Assembly (NCBI GenBank): GCA_903920405.1
Contig: CAIXMC010000063.1
Span: forward strand, 1-12,052
DNA length: 12,052 bases
From: an uncultured beta proteobacterium
Lineage (GTDB): Bacteria; Pseudomonadota; Gammaproteobacteria; Burkholderiales; Burkholderiaceae_C
Reading direction: 5' to 3'
Of this stretch, positions 6,278-12,052 are shown piece by piece. How positions within the stretch are numbered: position 1 is the first letter of the stretch; every line of letters begins with the position of its first letter. The notes under the pieces were generated by a model, which saw nothing but the letters and a program-made list of their open reading frames with translations, made no database searches and was not told the origin of the DNA. The position numbers and the translations under genes are program-made.

Positions 6278-7876
6278 ATGGTTTTGCGTGACATGAAAAT
6301 CGGACTTCGTTTGGGCTTGGGGTTTGGTTTGATTTTGTTGGTCGCCGGTGTTTTGGTTGTGAGTGCCATTGTGAACAGCAGTTCAGATCGCACCACCCTG
6401 CTTGATACCTTGCAAAGCACGGCCACACAACAGGAATTGGCCAATGTCATGAACATTGCCTTGCTCAAAGGCGCTGTTGCCATTCGCAACATGGGGCTGC
6501 AAACCAAGGTGGAAGGCGTTCAAAAAGACCAGGCCGAGGCCAAAAGTCAGCGCGCAGCCTACCTCAAGGCTAAAACAAAACTTGAGTCCATGGGTTTGGA
6601 TGCCACAGAACGTGACGTGTTCGCACGCTTGGGCGAGATTGACCGTCAAACGGACATTCACTTTAACGAAGCTGTTGATTTTTCATCGCAGTTTGCCACT
6701 GAGCAGGCAGGTGTCATCATCACCGGCAAAATTGATCCCCTTCTCAACCAGGCCATGACCGAGTTGGGAAATTTTATTGCCATGCAAAAGCAAAACGCCA
6801 ATGCTGCCAATGTGACTGCTGCGCAAATGGACAAAAATAACGCCACGATGGTTATTTCCATGAGTGTGGTGGGGTTGTTGGTACTCACGTTTTCGATCCT
6901 TATGGCTTGGCGCTTGACCGTGAGCATCACCTACCCGCTCCAACATGCCGTCGATGCCACAGCGCGTGTAGCCCATGGAGATTTGGTCACTGACATTGAA
7001 GGTGCAGCGAGCCACAGCCAGGAAGAGACCGGCATTCTGCTGGCAGGCTTGCAAACAATGCGCGATGGTTTGGCGCAAATTGTGGGTGAGGTTCGTGCCA
7101 GTGCGAACAGCATTTCATCTGCTGCGAATGAGATTGCAGCAGGCAACGCTGATTTATCAAGGCGCACCGAAGCGCAGGCCGGCAGCCTGGAAGAAACTGC
7201 AGCCTCCATGGAAGAACTTCACTCTGCCGTCAAGAGCAACGCTGACACTGCGCAACAGGTCAATCAAATGGCAAGTGCTGCAAGCACTGCTGCCGTCCAA
7301 GGCGGCTCGGTGATGGGGCAGGTGGTCGTTACCATGCATGAAATCACATCGGCATCGCGCAAAATTGCCGACATTATCCAGGTGATTGAAGGTATTGCTT
7401 TCCAAACCAACATTTTGGCATTGAATGCTGCGGTGGAGGCTGCGCGTGCGGGTGAGCAAGGATATGGTTTTGCAGTTGTTGCCACCGAAGTGCGCAGTTT
7501 GGCAGGCCGCTCTGCCCAGGCTGCCAAAGAAATAAAAAGTTTGATTGGGGTCAGTGTCGGTAAGGTGGAAGCAGGCACCCAACTGGTGGACAAAGCGGGT
7601 GAGTCCATGCAAGATATTGTGACCCAGGTTCAACGTGTTGCCGGTTTGATTGCCGATATCAGCGCCTCCGCACAGGAACAAACCAGCGGCATTGGCCAGA
7701 TTAACCAGACCATCATGCACTTGGATGAGGTCACCCAGCAAAATGCAGCCATGGTAGAACAAGCCGCTGCGTCTGCTGATAACCTCCGGCAGCAAGCTGC
7801 CCGTCTGGTCGAAGTGGTCAGCGTTTTCAAACTGGCTGACGGGCATGAGCATCGGCCTCATCGCGTACGGATATGA
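6278..7876 (+). CDS. Methyl-accepting chemotaxis protein, 4-helix-bundle sensor
   Basis: The 532-residue product is a Tar-type transmembrane chemoreceptor that would control CheA/CheW in the polar array. Visible layout: TM1 about 11-33, periplasmic helical sensor 34-190 (rich in Ala, Gln and Lys, consistent with a 4HB_MCP domain), TM2 about 191-213, HAMP about 214-266, and signalling domain about 280-512. The conserved hairpin tip [20 protein letters not shown] (370-389) is followed by [20 protein letters not shown]. Methylation-helix stretches are [15 protein letters not shown] (304-318) and the C-terminal [13 protein letters not shown] region (467-479). The C-terminus ends in HRPHRVRI and has no NWETF-like pentapeptide for CheR/CheB docking. 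The start is supported by AGGA 7 nt upstream of the ATG. The upstream secreted Cache protein may be a ligand-binding partner. The ligand cannot be predicted. Confidence 0.96.
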   Translation: MVLRDMKIGLRLGLGFGLILLVAGVLVVSAIVNSSSDRTTLLDTLQSTATQQELANVMNIALLKGAVAIRNMGLQTKVEGVQKDQAEAKSQRAAYLKAKTKLESMGLDATERDVFARLGEIDRQTDIHFNEAVDFSSQFATEQAGVIITGKIDPLLNQAMTELGNFIAMQKQNANAANVTAAQMDKNNATMVISMSVVGLLVLTFSILMAWRLTVSITYPLQHAVDATARVAHGDLVTDIEGAASHSQEETGILLAGLQTMRDGLAQIVGEVRASANSISSAANEIAAGNADLSRRTEAQAGSLEETAASMEELHSAVKSNADTAQQVNQMASAASTAAVQGGSVMGQVVVTMHEITSASRKIADIIQVIEGIAFQTNILALNAAVEAARAGEQGYGFAVVATEVRSLAGRSAQAAKEIKSLIGVSVGKVEAGTQLVDKAGESMQDIVTQVQRVAGLIADISASAQEQTSGIGQINQTIMHLDEVTQQNAAMVEQAAASADNLRQQAARLVEVVSVFKLADGHEHRPHRVRI

Positions 7877-7983
7877 CATTGGCTCGATCGTCTTGAGCTT
7901 GTGTTCGTCCCTCCGTCAACACTTGAGCCATAAAAATACACTGCGCCATTCTCAGATAAGAAGGGTCGGGCTTATAGACTGAT

Positions 7984-8004
7984 CAATTCAAATCGAATTG
8001 TTTT
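7984..8004 (+). terminator. Possible A+T-rich terminator after mcp
   Basis: CAATTC, loop AAATC, GAATTG form a 6-bp stem directly followed by TTTT, 108 bp after the mcp stop. The weak stem makes it a minor candidate next to the stronger hairpin at 8038-8064. Confidence 0.3.
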
Positions 8005-8037
8005 CCACTTTTCAGATACACTCAAGACTTCACGACC

Positions 8038-8069
8038 AAACGGGCGAGTTATTTCCGCCCGTTTTTTTT
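8038..8069 (+). terminator. Strong rho-independent terminator or attenuator before rimP
   Basis: AAACGGGCG (8038-8046), a 9-nt loop, and CGCCCGTTT (8056-8064) form a 9-bp G+C-rich stem running into eight Ts (8062-8069). It ends the mcp transcript, or, if the rimP operon promoter lies upstream of it, serves as a leader attenuator. Only 44 bp separate the T-tract from the rimP start codon. Confidence 0.88.
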
Positions 8070-8102
8070 GGTCTTTTGTTTTTGAATGAATTGGGGTTTT
8101 TT

Positions 8103-8116
8103 GGGAGTTGATGGTG
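8103..8116 (+). promoter_or_regulatory. Ribosome-binding site that decides the rimP start
   Basis: GGGAG at 8103-8107 lies 6 nt before GTG 8114 but only 3 nt before ATG 8111 and directly against TTG 8108. Spacing therefore favours the GTG. The resulting N-terminus (MAFGELVAQTV) aligns without gaps to the start of Burkholderia RimP (MQLTELIETTV, from memory). Confidence 0.6.
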
Positions 8117-8728
8117 GCGTTTGGGGAATTGGTAGCACAAACAGTAAAGGGCTTGGGGTATGACCTGGTGGATGTCCAACGGTCTGCGGGCGGGTTGTTG
8201 CGTGTGAGCATTGATTTTCCATGGTTACCTTCCTCACAGGTGCTGTCAGTCACTGTGGAAGATTGCGAGAAAGTGACTCGGCAATTGCAGTATGTGTTGG
8301 AAGTCGAAGGTGTTAATTACAAACGGCTTGAAGTGTCTTCACCTGGCATTGACAGACCTTTGCGCCATCAGCAGGATTTTGATCGATTTTCTGGTCAAAT
8401 TATTGATATAACATTAAAACTTCCATTGCAGTTTCCTTTGAGTAGTGTGGCCAATGGTAAGGCTAATGGTTGTCGCAAGAAATTTCGTGGTGTGCTTGAG
8501 TGCCTGGATAATGTGGGTGCGGAGATAGAGACCGAGCCTCACTGGCAAATTGTCTGGCGTGACGAACTGCCCATGAAGCCAGGTCAGAAACCAGGAAAAA
8601 AACGCCAGTTGCCGCCTTTACATGCGCTGGATTTTGTATTAAGTGATCTGAAAGATGCCCGTTTGGCACCTATGGTGAGTTTTAAGGAGCATGCATCCAT
8701 GCCAAATGATGCATCGCAAATACCATAA
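8114..8728 (+). CDS. rimP: Ribosome maturation factor RimP
   Basis: RimP binds the free 30S subunit and assists its late maturation in the cytoplasm. From the chosen GTG the protein has 204 residues, against about 150 in E. coli. The N-terminal domain has GLGYDLVDV (13-21), VEDCEKVTRQL (48-58) and the signature YKRLEVSSPGIDRPL (69-83). The C-terminal SH3-like domain ends with LSDLKDARLAPMVSF (176-190). The extra length lies in an insertion near 36-45, another near 106-120 (FPLSSVANGKANG) and a lysine/proline-rich loop at 152-168 (LPMKPGQKPGKKRQLPP). From memory these loops are typical of Comamonadaceae RimP, so they are lineage features rather than damage. It is the first gene of the rimP-nusA-infB operon, 35 bp before nusA. 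Alternative starts are TTG 8108 and ATG 8111. Confidence 0.95.
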   Translation: MAFGELVAQTVKGLGYDLVDVQRSAGGLLRVSIDFPWLPSSQVLSVTVEDCEKVTRQLQYVLEVEGVNYKRLEVSSPGIDRPLRHQQDFDRFSGQIIDITLKLPLQFPLSSVANGKANGCRKKFRGVLECLDNVGAEIETEPHWQIVWRDELPMKPGQKPGKKRQLPPLHALDFVLSDLKDARLAPMVSFKEHASMPNDASQIP

Positions 8729-8763
8729 ATGTGAATTGACCAAAAAATCAGGAGAGTGGTGGT

Positions 8764-10260
8764 ATGAATCGGGAAATGTTAATGTTGGTTGATGCTATTT
8801 CACGCGAAAAGAATGTCGAGCGTGATGTGGTTTTTTCTGCTGTAGAGCAAGCGTTGGCACAGGCCACCAGAAAAGTTTATTCTGGCGATGTGGATATTCG
8901 TGTCGCTCTTGACCGTGACAGCGGCCAATATGAAACCTTCAGGCGATGGCATGTGGTGCCCGATGAAGCAGGCTTGCAACTGCCCGATCAGGAAATTTTG
9001 CTGTTTGAAGCCAAAGAGCAAATTGCTGATATTGAAGTTGATGAATATATTGAGGAATCTATTGAATCCATGCCTATTGGACGCATTGGTGCCATGGCTG
9101 CCAAGCAGGTTATTTTGCAAAAAATTCGTGATGCCGAGCGTGAAATGCTGCTCAATGACTTCATGTCTCGCGGCGACAAAATTTTTGTTGGCACCGTCAA
9201 GCGCATGGACAAGGGCGATTTGATTGTGGAATCAGGTCGAGTTGAGGGAAGACTTCGGCGTAGCGAGATGATCCCTAAAGAAAATTTTCGTACCGGTGAC
9301 AGGGTACGCGCTATGATAATGTCGGTTGATCTCACTCTGCGCGGTGCGCCCATTTTGTTGTCTCGTTCAGCGCCCGAATTTATGATGGAACTGTTTCGCA
9401 ACGAGGTGCCAGAAATTGAACAGGGTCTTCTGGAGCTTAAATCCTGTGCCCGTGATGCAGGCTCTCGCGCCAAGGTGGCAGTGTTGTCGCACGACAAGCG
9501 CATTGACCCCATTGGAACCTGTGTGGGTGTGCGGGGGACGCGTGTGACGGCTGTCACCAACGAACTGGCAGGTGAACGTGTAGATATTGTGTTGTGGAGC
9601 GAAGACCCCGCACAGTTTGTGATTGGTGCATTGGCGCCTGCCAATGTTTCAAGCATTGTGGTCGATGAAGAACGTCACTCCATGGATGTGGTGGTAGACG
9701 AGGAAAACCTGGCCATTGCCATTGGTCGTGGTGGTCAAAATGTACGTTTAACCTCTGAATTGACCGGTTGGAGAATCAATATTCTAGACATGGCAGAGTC
9801 TGCCAAAAAGCAGGCAGATGAAGTTGATAGCAGCCGAGGCCTGTTTATGCAAAAGCTCGATGTGGATGAAGAAATGGCAGACTTGTTGATTGCCGAGGGT
9901 TTTACCAGTTTGGAGCAAGTGGCTTATGTTCCACTGGAGGAAATGCTTGAAATTGAGAGCTTTGATCAAGACACTGTGCATGAACTTCGTGCGCGTGCCA
10001 AAGGTGCTTTGCTTAATCAGGAAATTGCTAGTGAGGAATCCGTTGCCAAGGTGGCCTACGAATTACAGGATATTGAAGGTGTGAACCCCGATTTACTCCA
10101 GCTCCTGGCAGACAAAGGTGTTTGTACGATTGACGATTTGGCAGATCTCGCGGTGGATGAACTCACAGAAATAACGGGACAATCCGAAGACGATGCCAAA
10201 AACTTGATTCTCAAAGCGCGTGAGCATTGGTTTACCGATGAAACTGCTGTGCATGGATGA
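8764..10260 (+). CDS. nusA: Transcription termination/antitermination factor NusA
   Basis: NusA binds RNA polymerase near the RNA exit channel, promotes pausing and intrinsic termination, and takes part in antitermination complexes. The 498-residue product has the full proteobacterial layout (E. coli 495): polymerase-binding N-terminal domain about 1-130, S1 domain about 136-200 ([16 protein letters not shown]), KH1 with [11 protein letters not shown] at 251-261, KH2 with [11 protein letters not shown] at 319-329, and two C-terminal acidic repeats at about 365-425 and 438-492. The start ATG follows AGGAG with a 9-nt spacer. It lies between rimP and infB (49 bp), the universal order, and is presumably cotranscribed with them. 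NusA is known to autoregulate this operon in E. coli; the hairpin at 8038-8069 is a possible site for similar control here. Confidence 0.99.
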   Translation: MNREMLMLVDAISREKNVERDVVFSAVEQALAQATRKVYSGDVDIRVALDRDSGQYETFRRWHVVPDEAGLQLPDQEILLFEAKEQIADIEVDEYIEESIESMPIGRIGAMAAKQVILQKIRDAEREMLLNDFMSRGDKIFVGTVKRMDKGDLIVESGRVEGRLRRSEMIPKENFRTGDRVRAMIMSVDLTLRGAPILLSRSAPEFMMELFRNEVPEIEQGLLELKSCARDAGSRAKVAVLSHDKRIDPIGTCVGVRGTRVTAVTNELAGERVDIVLWSEDPAQFVIGALAPANVSSIVVDEERHSMDVVVDEENLAIAIGRGGQNVRLTSELTGWRINILDMAESAKKQADEVDSSRGLFMQKLDVDEEMADLLIAEGFTSLEQVAYVPLEEMLEIESFDQDTVHELRARAKGALLNQEIASEESVAKVAYELQDIEGVNPDLLQLLADKGVCTIDDLADLAVDELTEITGQSEDDAKNLILKAREHWFTDETAVHG

Positions 10261-10309
10261 TTCTGTGAATGCAGTTTGGGATGTGTCAGATCTAAAGGTT
10301 ACTTAAAAA

Positions 10310-12052
10310 ATGTCCAGTATGACAGTCGCAGAGTTTGCCAGCGAACTCAAAAAATCAACCGAAACCTTGCTCGAACAGTTGCGATCGGCAGGGATTGCCA
10401 AGTCGGTAGCATCTGATCAACTCACAGAGGCTGACAAACAGCGTTTGTTGAGTTATCTCAAGGTTAGTCATGGCACTGCGCTGGTTGAGCGCAAAAAAAT
10501 CACCATGGTCACAAAATCGACCACTGAAATCAAGCAGGCCGATGCAACAGGCAAGGCCCGCACGATTCAAGTGGAGGTGCGTAAAAAACGCACGTTTGTT
10601 CGTCGTGATGACAACCCCGAGCCGAGCGTTGAAACTTGTGTTGCTCCTGAAGAAGATGCAGCGCAAGTGATGCATCAGGCTGAGTTGGTCCGGCGTGAAG
10701 AAGAAGCGTGTCGTCAGGCAGAATTGATACGTCGTCAGGAAGAAGACTTGGCGTTGCGCAGACAACAGCGCGAAGCTCAAGAGGCGCAGGAAGCCAGAGC
10801 GCGTGAGCAGGCAGAACGCGATGCAGCGCAAGCTGCTGAAGCTGAAGCTGCGGCTGCGGCTGCGGCTGCTGAAAAAGCCAGGCAGGCGGCCATCACTGCA
10901 CAAGCCGTTCAACCCGCCTCTGACGCAAAGACAACGAACAACACAGTGATTGATCTTCATGCAGCGGCACAAATGCTCGCCCAAAAGCATGCCGCAGCAC
11001 AGGTGGCTGTTCAAGTTGCTAAAAAGGTGGATGCCGACAATGCAATTGCCAAGTCCAAAGCCACTGCTGCCCAGGAAAAGGTTAAAGCTGCTGATTTGAT
11101 GGATCGCAGGCGCAAGGCTGAGGCCGAAGCTGCAGACATCCGTCGCATGATGTCATCGCCTGGCATTAAAACCGCGCCCAAAAAAGTTGAAGAACCCAAG
11201 CCCGTCGTCGTCAAACCACCTGGCGGTGGCACAGTCAAAGCCGGCATCAAAGGCACTTTGCACAAGCCCGCAGGCAAAGTTGCCAAACCTGCTGCAACTC
11301 CAGCTCAGACCTCTGGTACTGGGACAACGGCAGGCAAAGAAGTCAAGTCTGCCAAATTGTCAAGCAGTTGGGCGGGGGATCATGGCAAGAAAAAAGCCAT
11401 TCCTACACGTGGCGACACAGGTGCAGGCGCAGGGCGAGCCAGCAATTGGCGTGGTGGCCCGCGTGGCAAACGGGGGGCTAACGATCGGGGAAACGATCAC
11501 CACATTCATCAGTCAGTACCGGTTGAAGCACGGATATTCGAAGTGCATGTGCCAGAAACCATTACCGTGGCTGAATTGGCGCACAAAATGGCCGTCAAGG
11601 CCTCAGAAGTGATCAAACAGTTGATGAAACTGGGTCAAATGGTCACCATCAACCAGCCGCTCGACCAGGATACCGCCATGATTTTGGTGGAAGAAATGGG
11701 GCACAAAGCCATTGTGGCCGAGTTGGATGATCCTGAAGCTTTTACCGATGACGAAGTTGCACGCCAGCACTCTGAATCTTTGCCACGCGCACCGGTGGTC
11801 ACTGTCATGGGTCACGTTGATCACGGTAAAACCTCGTTGCTTGACTGCATTCGTCGCACCAAAGTGGCATCGGGCGAGGCCGGTGGCATTACCCAGCACT
11901 TTGGGGCTTACCATGTTGAAACCGATCGGTGCTTGGTGTGTTTCCTGGATACCCCAGGTCACGAAGCCTTTACGGCCATGCGGGCGCGCGGTGCGCAGGC
12001 CACCGACATTGTGATTTTGGTGGTGGCCGCTGACGACGGTGTGATGCCACAA
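10310..12052 (+). CDS. infB: Translation initiation factor IF2, 3' end outside window
   Basis: IF2 is the GTPase that brings initiator fMet-tRNA to the 30S subunit and promotes subunit joining. The frame is open for 581 codons from ATG 10310 to the window edge, so the G4/G5 motifs and C-terminal tRNA-binding domains are missing. The N-terminus ([20 protein letters not shown]) is the IF2_N fold typical of Burkholderiales, followed by [13 protein letters not shown] long charged, alanine-rich linker spans about 105-400, including an [14 protein letters not shown] tract, then a Gly/Arg-rich stretch. A second IF2_N-like domain ([20 protein letters not shown]) precedes the G domain: G1 [12 protein letters not shown], switch [17 protein letters not shown] (usually HIGAYHVET) and G3 [11 protein letters not shown] 10319 is an alternative start. 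The Shine-Dalgarno AAGG lies 11 nt upstream, which is weak. Confidence 0.99.
   Translation, partial: MSSMTVAEFASELKKSTETLLEQLRSAGIAKSVASDQLTEADKQRLLSYLKVSHGTALVERKKITMVTKSTTEIKQADATGKARTIQVEVRKKRTFVRRDDNPEPSVETCVAPEEDAAQVMHQAELVRREEEACRQAELIRRQEEDLALRRQQREAQEAQEARAREQAERDAAQAAEAEAAAAAAAAEKARQAAITAQAVQPASDAKTTNNTVIDLHAAAQMLAQKHAAAQVAVQVAKKVDADNAIAKSKATAAQEKVKAADLMDRRRKAEAEAADIRRMMSSPGIKTAPKKVEEPKPVVVKPPGGGTVKAGIKGTLHKPAGKVAKPAATPAQTSGTGTTAGKEVKSAKLSSSWAGDHGKKKAIPTRGDTGAGAGRASNWRGGPRGKRGANDRGNDHHIHQSVPVEARIFEVHVPETITVAELAHKMAVKASEVIKQLMKLGQMVTINQPLDQDTAMILVEEMGHKAIVAELDDPEAFTDDEVARQHSESLPRAPVVTVMGHVDHGKTSLLDCIRRTKVASGEAGGITQHFGAYHVETDRCLVCFLDTPGHEAFTAMRARGAQATDIVILVVAADDGVMPQ
10837..10872 (+). 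repeat. GCT/GCG trinucleotide tract coding alanines in IF2
   Basis: Runs of GCTGAA and GCGGCT units encode an Ala/Glu-rich helical linker in IF2. All repeat units are multiples of three, so length changes would keep the reading frame. Such linkers vary in length among IF2 proteins. Confidence 0.7.

Noticed and set aside
7157..7879. 240-codon open frame antisense to the chemoreceptor gene
   Set aside because: It lies wholly inside mcp on the other strand, the protein is rich in His, Cys and Leu with no recognisable motif, and the sense gene is certain.
7965..8005. Possible tRNA-like segment with TTCAAATC
   Set aside because: No acceptor stem, D-arm or anticodon arm can be folded around it; the local symmetry is a short hairpin.
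8988..9656. 222-codon open frame antisense to nusA
   Set aside because: Ser/Arg-rich shadow of a highly conserved gene; no ribosome-binding site or domain.
10355..11014. 219-codon open frame antisense to infB
   Set aside because: Low-complexity product (Ser/Phe/Arg runs) mirroring the repetitive IF2 linker; no supporting signal.

Overview
The window looks like chromosomal DNA from a betaproteobacterium of the order Burkholderiales, most likely family Comamonadaceae. Three things point there. RimP carries the long internal loops I associate with comamonads. NusA and the start of IF2 read like Burkholderiales proteins. A short intergenic sequence near 2211-2262 matches, from memory, a repeat dispersed in Comamonadaceae genomes. 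No database search was possible, and base composition looks moderate (about half G+C by eye).

Layout. Positions 1-146 hold an imperfect inverted-repeat element that ends just beyond the 3' end of ubiB. Minus-strand ubiB (160-1728) encodes the ATPase/kinase-like ubiquinone biosynthesis factor; two tiny candidate leader ORFs lie directly upstream of it. A gene-poor stretch (about 1837-2478) contains degenerate repeats and hairpins but no convincing gene. On the plus strand follow a 975-residue GH94-type glycoside phosphorylase-like protein (2479-5406), a secreted single-Cache-domain protein (5486-5944), a roughly 330 bp leader region with four 8-bp tandem repeats, and a transmembrane methyl-accepting chemotaxis protein (6278-7876). 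A strong rho-independent terminator (8038-8069) precedes the conserved rimP-nusA-infB transcription/translation cluster (8114 to the window end). infB is cut by the window edge.

How the genes work together. The housekeeping parts are standard: ubiB for ubiquinone synthesis; rimP (30S maturation), nusA (elongation, pausing, termination) and infB (IF2) as the classic operon. The accessory middle section is the more individual part: a lone beta-glucoside phosphorylase-like enzyme, then a periplasmic Cache protein and a chemoreceptor whose own sensor domain is a four-helix bundle. A plausible but unproven idea is that the soluble Cache protein binds a small ligand and feeds the chemoreceptor.

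I do not see a clear new defence system, phage, CRISPR array, tRNA or rRNA. The points most worth checking are the attenuator-like hairpin directly ahead of rimP, the GH94 enzyme of unknown substrate, the Cache/chemoreceptor pair, and the small repeats around ubiB and the chemoreceptor leader.
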